Part shown: piece by piece, positions 1 to 7,537 of the stretch
Layout: every line of letters begins with the position of its first letter
Numbering within the stretch: position 1 is the first letter of the stretch
Source of the DNA: Planctomycetaceae bacterium UBA6894
GTDB taxonomy: Bacteria > Planctomycetota > Planctomycetia > Gemmatales > Gemmataceae
Length of the DNA: 9,498 bases
Assembly: GCA_002451275.1 (NCBI GenBank)
Contig: DKBS01000061.1
Location: forward strand, 1,788 to 11,285
Direction: 5' to 3'
Position numbers and translations under genes: made by a program
The notes under the pieces: generated by a model
Seen by the model: only the letters and a program-made list of their open reading frames with translations
What the model was told of the DNA's origin: nothing
Database searches by the model: none

Positions 1-3000
1 GCCCTGCCCCACTTCGAGGCGACCGCGAAAGCCTCCCCCGATGACGCGCACGCCTGGTACCAGGTGGGCAAGTGCCTGATGGAACTGGACCTGCGGCCGG
101 ACGAGGCGTTCGACGCCCTGACGAAGGCCGTGGAACTGGAACCGGCGTTGAACGCAGCGCGCTACGCGTTGGCCATGCACCCGAAGACCCCGGCCGAAGA
201 TCGCAAAAAAATGCTGGACGAGCAGCAGGCGCTGGCTGACGCCATCTGGGAGCGCGAGTACAAGATTCGCTACTACGACATGGGACCCCATGCCGAGGCG
301 GTTCCGCTGCCTCCGGTGCTGCCCCCGAAGGGAGTCCAGGCCCTGGCAATCTCGGAGGTGCCGGTCTCGCTGGCGTCCGGCGTGGAGTGGAGGGCCGCGG
401 GTGACAAACTTAAATCAGCGAGAGAAATCGCCAGTTTCGGAAAATGCTCGATCGTTTTGGACCGGCTCGCCAACGGTGTGGAGGACCTGTTTCTGCCGGG
501 GGCTGTCATCCGCATGGGTATGCCCGGCGACTTGCTGCTGACCCCAGACGGCCCCGGCTGGAAGGACATCACCGAAGAGGCCGGCCTGGCGGATGGCTCA
601 AGCCGAATCGCGGCTGCCGGCGACCTGGACAACGACGGCAAGCCCGAATTGCTTGCGGCTGGAGATACCGGACTGAAAGCATACAAGAATCTTGGAAATG
701 GCAAATTTGCCCCGCTGGCCCTCGCCGCCGGAAGAGCCAGTGAACCCGGCAAGTTTTCGGGCATTGTCTTGGCGGACATCGACCAGGACGGGGACCTGGA
801 CATCCTGGCGGCCAGGGCGGAGGGTACCGCGAAGGAAGCCGTGGCCGCGTGGATCAACACCTCGGACGCCGTGGAGGTGGCGGCTGGCAAGCCCGCCGAT
901 CCGTTGAAGCTGAAATTCGAGTCCCGCCCGCTGGCAGGAGTGGAGGCACCCGGCCCCCTGGCGGGCATGAGCCTGACCGATGTGGATGGCGATGCCGACC
1001 TGGATCTGGTGCTGCTGCCCCTGGCCAAAGGGAAACCGGTATGGGTGCGCAACGACCGGCTATCCCGTTTCAAAACGCTGCCGGTTGGCACAGAGGTGAT
1101 GCCTGCGGCTGAATGGAAAGCCTGTGTGCCGCATTTGGGCGACCTTTATTCGCCTGTCAACCTGCTGTTGCTCCGGTCCGACGGGAACGCGGTGCGGGCG
1201 CAATGGAGCCCGCACGGGTGGAAAACCAACGACTTGCCTCTTCCCGCCGGTCGCCAAGCGGTGCGGATGGATCTGAATCTGGATGGCGACCCCGACCTGA
1301 TCACCCTGGGCAGCGATGGCATCGCCCGCTTCACCGCAGGAGCCTGCCGCGAGGGAACCCAGTTGGACCTGGGCGGAGGCATGGACGGGGTTGTGAACAT
1401 CCTCGGGGCCGATGCCGAGGGGGTCCAGCTCTTGGGGATCAAAAAGGCTGGGGGCCTGACCCGGATCGGTTTGGATCTGCCTTCCCGCCACATGCTGATA
1501 GTTCGCCCCACCGGCCTGAGGAAAACCGGGGATTACCTGCGCACCACCGCCGAATCGGTCGGGACCCGGGTGGGCGCGCTGGCAGGGGCGTTCCGGGGCT
1601 GGGACGAGGTGGGTACCGGCCAAAGCCTGGGCCAATCGAGCCGGGCGATACGGCTGGGCACCGGCCCGCTGGAATTCGCGCAGGCCATCCGCCTGCGCTG
1701 GCCGGATGGGGTTCCCCAGGCCGAAATGGACCCCCAGGTGGACACCCGTTTCCAGGTGGTTGAATCGAACCGCAAGCCCACCAGTTGTCCCGTGCTTTTT
1801 GTCCAGGGCACCGATGGCAAGTGGGAGTATGTGACCGACTGCCTTGGGCCAGGCGCCCTGGGCGAACAGGGACCCGACGGTGCGGTGCGCCCGGCACGCC
1901 CGGTGGAGGTGCTGCGCCTGCCCGAGGGGGTGGGTCGCAGGAAGGGCAAGCTGGTTCTGCGCCTGGCAGAACCGATGGATGAGGTGATGTACCTGGACGG
2001 CGCGCGCCTGGCCGTGGTGGACCACCCTGTTGGCACGGAGATCTGGGCGGACGAACGGTTCAACTTCACCGGAGATGCCCCGACCAGCCAGTTGATGGTG
2101 GTGGGGAATCTGGTGGATCTGGCTGAAGCCACGGACAACGCCGGGGCAAACGCCCTGGAGATTCTGGCCCGGGCGGATGGCAACAGCGTGACCAATTTCC
2201 CCCGGCTGAGCTGGATGGGGATGGCGGGCCGGCACCGGCTGGACCTGCGGTTCCCGCAACCGGGTGGCAAGGGCCCCCTGGTGCTGTGCGGCGACGGAGG
2301 TGTGGACTACCCGTATCCGGAATCGATGTACGCGGCCTCGCAGGCGGGCTTTGGCTTGCTGCCGCCCACCCTGTCCCGTCGGGGCGGTGAAGGAAAATAC
2401 ACCCCGGTGGGTGAAATCGGCTTTCCCGCAGGGCTACCCAAGGCGATGTTCGCCCGCATTCCGGCGGGCGCCGAGGGCGGGGAACCCTGGCGGCTGGAAA
2501 GCAACCTGCGGGTGTATTGGGACCGCCTGCGACTGGGCCGGCTGGTGGGGAACGCGGAAACCGACAAGGTGGACGGTGTGACCGTCCGCTGGCAGGAACC
2601 CCGCGCCGCCACCCTGGACCGCGTGGGTTTTGCCAAGGAAATCCCGGCCGGGGAACTGGTGGGCTACGATGGCAACGCCCGGGATCCGGTCTCGGCCAGC
2701 CGCTGGAAGGGATCCTTCACCCGGCTGGGGGATGTGCAGGAACTGCTGGCTGGCGTGGATGACCGCGTGGCTGTGTGCGGGCCCGGTGACGCGGTGGATC
2801 TGGAGTATCTGCTGCCCGCCGAGGAACCTGGCCCGGGAATGACCCGCTCGCTGCTGTTGCGCGTGCACGGCTGGTGCAAGGACACCGCCCCCACCACGCT
2901 GACCGGGGCCAGTGTGGAGCCCCTGCCCTGGAGGGCCATGCCCGCATACCCGTGCACCCCCTCCCCGGATGAAAAGAACTGGGCCCCCCGCTGGAACACC

Positions 3001-3015
3001 CGCAGGTTCCGGTGA
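1..3015 (+). CDS. TPR / FG-GAP (VCBS) / ASPIC-UnbV repeat protein, 5'-truncated (CRTAC1-like)
   Basis: The reading frame is open from base 1, so the N-terminus lies outside the window; the GTG at 64 is only an internal codon. Counting codons from base 1, residues 1-60 form TPR helices. Four FG-GAP/VCBS calcium-loop-like motifs start near residues 208 (DLDNDG), 259 (DIDQDGD), 327 (DVDGDADLD, degenerate) and 424 (DLNLDGD), which suggests a beta-propeller. Residues about 515-585 resemble an ASPIC/UnbV domain, with G-Q-S-x-G-Q-S-S followed by R-x-R-W-P-D-G. About 400 further residues contain T-S-C-P-V-L-F, Y-V-T-D-C-L-G and Y-L-D-x-A-R-L-A-V-V-D-H-P; I recall similar tails in TPR-ASPIC proteins of Acidobacteriota and Planctomycetota. 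Such proteins are usually exported and may bind ligands or carbohydrates, but their role is not established. The missing N-terminus prevents a signal peptide check. Ending in W-N-T-R-R before TGA suggests an intact C-terminus. Confidence 0.85.
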   Translation, partial: ALPHFEATAKASPDDAHAWYQVGKCLMELDLRPDEAFDALTKAVELEPALNAARYALAMHPKTPAEDRKKMLDEQQALADAIWEREYKIRYYDMGPHAEAVPLPPVLPPKGVQALAISEVPVSLASGVEWRAAGDKLKSAREIASFGKCSIVLDRLANGVEDLFLPGAVIRMGMPGDLLLTPDGPGWKDITEEAGLADGSSRIAAAGDLDNDGKPELLAAGDTGLKAYKNLGNGKFAPLALAAGRASEPGKFSGIVLADIDQDGDLDILAARAEGTAKEAVAAWINTSDAVEVAAGKPADPLKLKFESRPLAGVEAPGPLAGMSLTDVDGDADLDLVLLPLAKGKPVWVRNDRLSRFKTLPVGTEVMPAAEWKACVPHLGDLYSPVNLLLLRSDGNAVRAQWSPHGWKTNDLPLPAGRQAVRMDLNLDGDPDLITLGSDGIARFTAGACREGTQLDLGGGMDGVVNILGADAEGVQLLGIKKAGGLTRIGLDLPSRHMLIVRPTGLRKTGDYLRTTAESVGTRVGALAGAFRGWDEVGTGQSLGQSSRAIRLGTGPLEFAQAIRLRWPDGVPQAEMDPQVDTRFQVVESNRKPTSCPVLFVQGTDGKWEYVTDCLGPGALGEQGPDGAVRPARPVEVLRLPEGVGRRKGKLVLRLAEPMDEVMYLDGARLAVVDHPVGTEIWADERFNFTGDAPTSQLMVVGNLVDLAEATDNAGANALEILARADGNSVTNFPRLSWMGMAGRHRLDLRFPQPGGKGPLVLCGDGGVDYPYPESMYAASQAGFGLLPPTLSRRGGEGKYTPVGEIGFPAGLPKAMFARIPAGAEGGEPWRLESNLRVYWDRLRLGRLVGNAETDKVDGVTVRWQEPRAATLDRVGFAKEIPAGELVGYDGNARDPVSASRWKGSFTRLGDVQELLAGVDDRVAVCGPGDAVDLEYLLPAEEPGPGMTRSLLLRVHGWCKDTAPTTLTGASVEPLPWRAMPAYPCTPSPDEKNWAPRWNTRRFR

Positions 3016-3040
3016 CGGGCCACCCGACAGTTCACCCCCC

Positions 3041-3080
3041 CCTGTTTTGTTTTAATTTTTGAATTTTTATATTTTTGGAG
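3041..3080 (+). promoter_or_regulatory. T-rich leader with Shine-Dalgarno of queF
   Basis: This is the only strongly AT-rich stretch in the left half of the window, and it lies directly before queF. GGAG at 3077-3080 sits 6 bases before the ATG at 3087 and fixes the queF start. Possible -10 boxes are TTTAAT (3051-3056) and TATATT (3068-3073). The second would start transcription inside the Shine-Dalgarno, so the first is more plausible, but no good -35 box is visible at the right distance. The block may therefore be a promoter or a ribosome-access enhancer. The rest of the gap (3016-3040) holds only a 4-bp hairpin and a C run. Confidence 0.35.
3054..3077 (+). repeat. Three tandem 8-bp T-rich units
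   Basis: Three consecutive octamers read AATTTTTG, AATTTTTA and TATTTTTG. The TTTTT runs at 3056, 3064 and 3072 are exactly 8 bases apart. The array ends where the queF Shine-Dalgarno begins. It stands out against the GC-rich surroundings and could change in length by slippage. Confidence 0.6.
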
Positions 3081-3086
3081 CGAGTG

Positions 3087-3464
3087 ATGAGTGACGTCGA
3101 TTTGACCAGCGCGCCCGATGTGAGCCAACTGGAGTGCTTTCCCAACCCTCGGCCCGAGCGGGATTACCTGATTGAGATCACCTGCCCCGAGTTCACGACG
3201 GTGTGCCCGAAGACGGGGCAACCGGACTTCGGGACGCTGATTTTCAGCTATGTGGCCGACAAGACCTGCATCGAGCTGAAGTCATTGAAGCTGTACCTGC
3301 AGCGCTACCGCAACCAGGGCATCTTCTACGAGGTGGTGGTGAACAAGATCCTGGACGATTTTGTGCAGGTGGTGCACCCCCGCCGCTGCACGCTGACGGG
3401 CAAGTTCACACCACGGGGCGGCATTTCCAGCACCATCGTCGCCGAACACACGGCGCGCAAATGA
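3087..3464 (+). CDS. queF: NADPH-dependent 7-cyano-7-deazaguanine reductase (preQ0 reductase)
   Basis: This 125-residue cytoplasmic enzyme of the tunnelling-fold (T-fold) superfamily reduces the nitrile of preQ0 to the aminomethyl group of preQ1, the base later inserted into tRNA on the way to queuosine. The active-site segment F-T-T-V-C-P-K-T-G-Q-P-D-F-G-T is at residues 36-50, giving catalytic Cys40 and Asp47. The QueF signature E-L-K-S-L-K-L-Y is at 63-70, and the conserved substrate-site Glu is probably Glu82 in G-I-F-Y-E. The length fits the short, single-domain (YkvM-like) class rather than the longer E. coli type. The ATG at 3087 is chosen because GGAG lies 6 bases upstream; a TTG at 3075 in frame would overlap that site. 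The TGA overlaps the ATG of the downstream helicase. No other queuosine gene is in the window. Confidence 0.96.
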   Translation: MSDVDLTSAPDVSQLECFPNPRPERDYLIEITCPEFTTVCPKTGQPDFGTLIFSYVADKTCIELKSLKLYLQRYRNQGIFYEVVVNKILDDFVQVVHPRRCTLTGKFTPRGGISSTIVAEHTARK

Positions 3465-5878
3465 CCCTCATCCCCCAGCCTGCCGGCCGACCGGAAAATC
3501 CCAGCCGGTCGGAAGTGCTGGACGAGTATCTGGGCCTTTTGCCCTATGCGCCCTATCCGGTCCAGGAAGAGGCGCTGCTGGCGTGGTTTGCCGACGACCA
3601 GGGCGTGCTGGTGTGCGCCCCAACCGGCACGGGCAAGACGGTGATCGCGCAGGCGGCGCTGTACGAGGCGCTGCGCACCAACACGCGCGCCTACTACACC
3701 ACGCCGCTGATCGCCCTGACCGACCAGAAGTTTCACGAACTGCGCGAGACGGTGGTCCGCTGGGGATTCCCCGCCGACAGCGTGGGCCTGGTGACCGGCA
3801 ACCGCCGGGTGAATCCTGACGCACCCATCCTGATCGTGGTGGCGGAGATTTTGCTGAACCGACTGCTGCATCCGGAAACCAGCGCGCTGGAAGGCGTGGG
3901 CGCGGTGGTGATGGACGAGTTCCACAACTTTGCCGACCCGGAGCGGGGCATCGTGTGGGAACTGTCGCTGGCCAACCTGCCCAAGCAAGTGCGGTTGCTG
4001 CTGCTGAGCGCGACGGTTGGCAACGCCCTTGAGTTTTTGAATTGGCTGGAGCGGTGCCACGGGCGGAAGCTGGAATTCGTGGAGGGACGCGAGCGCAAGG
4101 TGCCCTTGAGCTTCCACTTTGTGCCCGACGAGTTCCTGGCCGATCAACTGACGCACATGGCCAAGGGCGAGGGGGAGCAGCGCAAGACTCCCGCCCTGGT
4201 TTTCTGTTTCAACCGCGACCAGTGCTGGAGTGTTGCCGAGGTGCTGAAGGGGCAGGACCTGCTGCCCCCGGGGGTGCGGACCGAACTGCTGGCGGCGATC
4301 GATGCGGAGGACATGAAGCGGGGTGCCGGGCCGCGGCTGGCGACCTTGCTGCGTCGGGGTATCGGCGTGCACCACGCGGGGCTGTTGCCACGGTACCGGC
4401 GGGTGGTGGAGAGCCTGTACGAGCGCAAGCTGCTGGCGGTGGCGGTGTGCACCGAAACCCTGGCGGCGGGGATCAATCTTCCGGCCCGTTCGGTGATCCT
4501 GACCAGCCTGGCCAAGGGACCGGCCGGAGGACAGAAGCTGATCGACGCCAGCAGCGCGCAACAGATTTTTGGACGGGCCGGCAGACCCCAGTTTGACGAC
4601 AAGGGATTCGTCTACTGCATGGCGCACGAGGACGATGTGCGCCTGACCCGCTGGAAGCGGCAGTTTGACGCGATACCGGAAGACACCAAGGACCCTGTGC
4701 TCTTGCGCAAGAAAAAGGACCTGAAGCGCAAGAAACCCGAGAAGAGCGACAAATACCTGTACTGGACCGAGCCGCAGTTCCTGCAACTGCAGCAGGCCGC
4801 GCCCGCGCGCCTGTACAGCAAGGGTCCGCTTCCCTGGCGGTTGCTGGCCTACCTGCTGGAAGTGTCGCCCGAGGTGAACCGGATCCGCTCGGTGATCCGG
4901 AAGCGGTTGCTGGATGCGCCACGCATCAAGGCGGGCGAATTGCAACTGGACCGCATGCTGCTGGCCCTGCACAAGGGTGGCTATGTGAAACTGGAACCGG
5001 CACCGCCTGAACCGCAACCGGGCGTTCCGGAGCCAGCTCCCGGGACGAAGGCGGAAGGGGGGCTGGCGGTGCCGCCGGAAACGGCGCAGGCCACCGACAA
5101 GCTGCCGAGGCTGCTGGCCTTCCGCGGCGTGAACCCGATGCTGGCCGACTGGCTGTGCCCCTTGCTGGTGCGGGCGGATGACACGGAGCGCCTACAGCTT
5201 CTGGAAGGGCTGATGGAAGTGCCCGGCAATCTGGCCTGGGCGGTGCGGGTGCCCGAGGACCTGCCACCGGGCCCGCTGCAGCGGGAGTATCTGGACCCGG
5301 AACTGGTGAAGAAGGGGCTGATCGCCTCGGTGGCCAAATCGCCCGGGGAAGAGGAGGAGGAGCAGCCCGACGACGGTGACCGCCGCCGGCGCGAGCGGCC
5401 GCCCACCCTGGCAGACCGGGCGCGCATGCTGTTTGAGGCCCAGCACCCCGAGGTGGGCGAGGCCCCCATGCGCGGAGTGTGGGCGGCGGGGGAGGTTTTG
5501 CGCGGCTACCACGGCGACTTTGAGACCTTTGTGAAAAACCGCGACCTGCTACGGCAGGAAGGCGTGCTGTTCCGACACATGCTGCGGCTGATCCTTTTGG
5601 CGGGCGAGTTTGCCCGGGTGCCTCCGGAGGGTCTGGACGCGAAAGGGCAGTCGGAATGGCGCGACTGGATGCGCCGGTTGGCCATCGACCTCACCCGTTG
5701 CTGCGCGAAGGTGGATCCGCAGAGCACCGAGCAGACCACCGGCGGCGAGGAAGACCCGCTGCTGGCGGAGGATGTGCCACCCGCTGTGGCGAAGGTTTTG
5801 GAATTGCCCAGGGAAGAGGCACCGGCCAAACCACCGGCCCCGATTTTTGGCGCCGGGCTGGAGGAGGAACTGGACTGA
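3461..5878 (+). CDS. Ski2-like DExH-box superfamily 2 helicase
   Basis: This 805-residue protein has a complete SF2 helicase core in residues 30-400: P-Y-P-V-Q-E-E-A (31-38), Walker A A-P-T-G-T-G-K-T (53-60), motif Ia T-T-P-L-I-A-L-T-D-Q-K, motif II D-E-F-H (152-155), motif III S-A-T (183-185), motif IV A-L-V-F-C-F, G-V-H-H-A-G-L-L-P (302-310), motif V T-E-T-L-A-A-G-I-N-L-P (331-341) and motif VI Q-Q-I-F-G-R-A-G-R-P-Q-F-D (367-379). G-V-H-H-A-G and the form of motif VI point to the Ski2/Mtr4/Brr2/Hel308 group, which unwinds RNA or DNA with ATP. Residues 416-428 are lysine/arginine-rich, 512-545 are proline-rich, 628-645 are acidic then arginine-rich, and 650-750 are predicted helical without a family I can name. 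The open frame reaches back to 3203 inside queF, but ATG 3461 overlapping the queF stop (ATGA) is the natural start, by translational coupling. Whether the substrate is RNA or DNA cannot be told from sequence. Confidence 0.88.
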   Translation: MTLIPQPAGRPENPSRSEVLDEYLGLLPYAPYPVQEEALLAWFADDQGVLVCAPTGTGKTVIAQAALYEALRTNTRAYYTTPLIALTDQKFHELRETVVRWGFPADSVGLVTGNRRVNPDAPILIVVAEILLNRLLHPETSALEGVGAVVMDEFHNFADPERGIVWELSLANLPKQVRLLLLSATVGNALEFLNWLERCHGRKLEFVEGRERKVPLSFHFVPDEFLADQLTHMAKGEGEQRKTPALVFCFNRDQCWSVAEVLKGQDLLPPGVRTELLAAIDAEDMKRGAGPRLATLLRRGIGVHHAGLLPRYRRVVESLYERKLLAVAVCTETLAAGINLPARSVILTSLAKGPAGGQKLIDASSAQQIFGRAGRPQFDDKGFVYCMAHEDDVRLTRWKRQFDAIPEDTKDPVLLRKKKDLKRKKPEKSDKYLYWTEPQFLQLQQAAPARLYSKGPLPWRLLAYLLEVSPEVNRIRSVIRKRLLDAPRIKAGELQLDRMLLALHKGGYVKLEPAPPEPQPGVPEPAPGTKAEGGLAVPPETAQATDKLPRLLAFRGVNPMLADWLCPLLVRADDTERLQLLEGLMEVPGNLAWAVRVPEDLPPGPLQREYLDPELVKKGLIASVAKSPGEEEEEQPDDGDRRRRERPPTLADRARMLFEAQHPEVGEAPMRGVWAAGEVLRGYHGDFETFVKNRDLLRQEGVLFRHMLRLILLAGEFARVPPEGLDAKGQSEWRDWMRRLAIDLTRCCAKVDPQSTEQTTGGEEDPLLAEDVPPAVAKVLELPREEAPAKPPAPIFGAGLEEELD

Positions 5879-5959
5879 GCCCACGGCTCTCCACCTTGCG
5901 GCACAATGCCCGGCAAGCGTAGTGTCGATCCCTTCGGGTTACTGGCTCCGGGGGCGGCA

Positions 5960-7327
5960 ATGGGCGCAATTTGGGAAAGATTGGCAAGCGGCTTCCAGGC
6001 TATCACCCGGGACGGGGCGCGTGCCCGCTGGGCTTTGCTGGCCTGCATGAGTGTGGTGCTGCTGATTGGCGCGGCCGCCTACTACGGCAAGATCACCAGT
6101 GAGAAACGGTCGAACCGTTCCGCCATCCAGCGCTGGCAGCCGCAGATTCTGGGGCTGGAGCAGGGTGAGGACATCTCCCAGAAGTACGCCTACCCCAACC
6201 CGCCGATCATGTCGGTGCTGCTGCTCCCCCTGGCCAAGCTCCCTTCCGGGGTGATGGCCATCACTTGGTATCTGCTGAAGGTGGGCATGGCGGTGCTCTC
6301 CACCGCTTGGATTTTGGCGATGGTGGACCCGCAGAAGCGGTTGCCGTGGTGGGCGCAGGGGCTGGCCATTTTGCTGGCGATCCGGCCGATCATTGGCGAC
6401 CTGCAACATGGGAATGTGAACCTGTTTGTGTTTTTCATCGTGGTGGCGGCCCTGCGGTTGGCGATGGCCGGCTGGAGTTTCAGCGGCGGCATCGCGTTGG
6501 CCTTGGCGGTGTCCTGCAAGGTGACGCCGCTGTTGTTCGTGCCCTATTTCCTGTGGAAGCGCGACTGGCGCCTGCTGGCCGGCTGGGCCGTGGGCATGGG
6601 GCTGTTTCTGTACCCGGGTGTGGTGCCCGCCCTGTACCTGGGCTGGGATGAGAACCAGCGGAACCTGGTGTCGTGGTATAGGGAGATGGTTCACCCGTTT
6701 TTGGTGGAAGGGAAAGTCACCAGCGAGCATCCGAACCAATCAATCCCGGGCCTGGTCTTCCGCATGCTGACCGAAAGCCCCTCGTTTGTGGTCTATCCAA
6801 ACGGTGTGTTCACCCCGGCCGAATACCACAACATCGCCTCGCTTAGTCCGGCCATGGCCAAGCGGCTGGTGCAGGTCTGCATGCTGGGCTTTGTGGCGGC
6901 GGTGGTTTTCTGTTGCCGTAATCCCCTGGCCAAGGCGGGGGAGGGATTGGCCAGCAACCGGTACCTGGCCGCGGAGTTCGGTCTGGTTTGCATTGGCATG
7001 CTGCTGTTCAGCGAGCGCACCTGGAAGCACCACGCGGTGACGCTGGCACTGCCCTGGGCGGTGTGGGCGGCCGCCCTGGCGACCGCAACCAGCCGGCAGG
7101 CGCGGGCGGTTTGGATCGGGTTGGCGGTGGTGGCCCAGATCAGCCTGTGGACCACCAGCACCGGGTTGCTGGATGACCGCACCGCAAAAATGGGCCAGGT
7201 GTATGGCGGTTACACCTGGGCTTTCCTGCTGCTGGCAGTCGGCATGGCGGTCACCGCATGGCAGGGGCGCACGGCGCAGCAGGCCGAAACCACGAGCCTT
7301 GAACCGAACCTGAAACTGGCGGCCTGA
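5960..7327 (+). CDS. GT87 (DUF2029)-like polytopic membrane glycosyltransferase
   Basis: This is a 455-residue hydrophobic protein with roughly ten predicted membrane segments, the first at about residues 23-42. GT87 enzymes are GT-C transferases that use polyprenyl-phosphate-linked sugars, typically mannose, on the outer face of the cytoplasmic membrane. Supporting motifs are Y-P-N-P-P-I-M followed by L-P-L-A-K-L-P (78-95), Q-H-G-N-V-N-L (149-155), C-K-V-T-P-L-L-F-V-P-Y-F-L-W-K-R (186-201) and P-N-Q-S-I-P-G (258-264). The first extracytoplasmic loop carries S-A-I-Q-R-W-Q-P-Q (54-62), as I recall from planctomycete relatives. The ATG at 5960 is preferred because a G-rich stretch (5950-5957) precedes it; an in-frame ATG at 5906 adds 18 residues but lacks a Shine-Dalgarno. 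The gene begins 81 bases (or 27 with the earlier start) after the helicase stop, so co-transcription is possible. Donor and acceptor are unknown. Confidence 0.78.
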   Translation: MGAIWERLASGFQAITRDGARARWALLACMSVVLLIGAAAYYGKITSEKRSNRSAIQRWQPQILGLEQGEDISQKYAYPNPPIMSVLLLPLAKLPSGVMAITWYLLKVGMAVLSTAWILAMVDPQKRLPWWAQGLAILLAIRPIIGDLQHGNVNLFVFFIVVAALRLAMAGWSFSGGIALALAVSCKVTPLLFVPYFLWKRDWRLLAGWAVGMGLFLYPGVVPALYLGWDENQRNLVSWYREMVHPFLVEGKVTSEHPNQSIPGLVFRMLTESPSFVVYPNGVFTPAEYHNIASLSPAMAKRLVQVCMLGFVAAVVFCCRNPLAKAGEGLASNRYLAAEFGLVCIGMLLFSERTWKHHAVTLALPWAVWAAALATATSRQARAVWIGLAVVAQISLWTTSTGLLDDRTAKMGQVYGGYTWAFLLLAVGMAVTAWQGRTAQQAETTSLEPNLKLAA

Positions 7328-7355
7328 AGTGGTGAAGAAAACAGGTGGCGAAAGA

Positions 7356-7370
7356 AGATTTCATGAATCT
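7356..7370. repeat. Short inverted repeat (5-bp arms)
   Basis: AGATT and AATCT arms flank a 5-base loop, 28 bases after the glycosyltransferase stop. It could be an mRNA 3'-end hairpin or chance. Confidence 0.3.
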
Positions 7371-7378
7371 GAGGGTGC

Positions 7379-7392
7379 CCGGAACATTCCGG
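7379..7392. repeat. Near-perfect palindrome CCGGAA-CA-TTCCGG
   Basis: Six-base arms flank a two-base centre. As RNA it would fold with a 5-bp stem and 4-base loop; as DNA it could be a protein site. There is no T run after it, so it is not an intrinsic terminator. Confidence 0.45.
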
Positions 7393-7429
7393 CCAAACTT
7401 TCGACAATAGCCAGCGTATATTGAATCAA

Positions 7430-7443
7430 GGGACCATTGTCCC
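7430..7443. repeat. Inverted repeat GGGAC-CATT-GTCCC
   Basis: Perfect 5-bp arms with a 4-base loop, in the middle of the convergent gap. No adjacent T run is present on either strand. Confidence 0.45.
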
Positions 7444-7452
7444 ACCCGCATC

Positions 7453-7514
7453 CGCCCGCGCAGCCTACCCTCCGCAACAAAAAGCCGAGGATGGTGGCGC
7501 GGGCGCGAGTTTTT
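7453..7514 (+). terminator. Candidate intrinsic terminator for the plus-strand genes
   Basis: The arm at 7453-7461 (CGCCCGCGC) pairs perfectly with 7497-7505 (GCGCGGGCG), forming a 9-bp GC-only stem across a 35-base loop. Four bases later comes a TTTTT run at 7510-7514. A shorter local stem, CGCG-GG-CGCG, at 7498-7507 overlaps the right arm. The large loop is atypical. The position, about 125-185 bases after the glycosyltransferase stop and before the convergent gene end, suits a terminator. The remainder of this 210-bp gap shows no gene. Confidence 0.4.
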
Positions 7515-7537
7515 GATGTTGGAAGGTTTTGCCGCCC

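Noticed and set aside
1060..2259. 399-codon minus-strand open frame inside the first gene
   Set aside because: It is antisense to FG-GAP and ASPIC motifs and has a low-complexity Q/H/P/G-rich translation.
3016..3026. Terminator after the first gene (CGGG-CCA-CCCG)
   Set aside because: The stem is only 4 bp with a 3-base loop, and the T-rich block begins about 17 bases later, too far for an intrinsic terminator.
3016..3086. preQ1 riboswitch before queF
   Set aside because: The 71-bp gap has no C-rich-loop hairpin followed by an A-rich tail as in class I, nor room for the larger classes.
3075..3086. Upstream TTG start for queF
   Set aside because: It overlaps the GGAG that suits the ATG at 3087 and adds only four residues.
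3203..3460. N-terminal extension of the helicase frame into queF
   Set aside because: The extension overlaps most of queF out of frame, and the conserved region begins after ATG 3461.
3326..5017. 563-codon minus-strand open frame inside the helicase gene
   Set aside because: It lies antisense to a gene with complete helicase motifs. Its translation is rich in Q, H, R and P without a recognisable domain, as expected for a shadow frame in GC-rich coding DNA.
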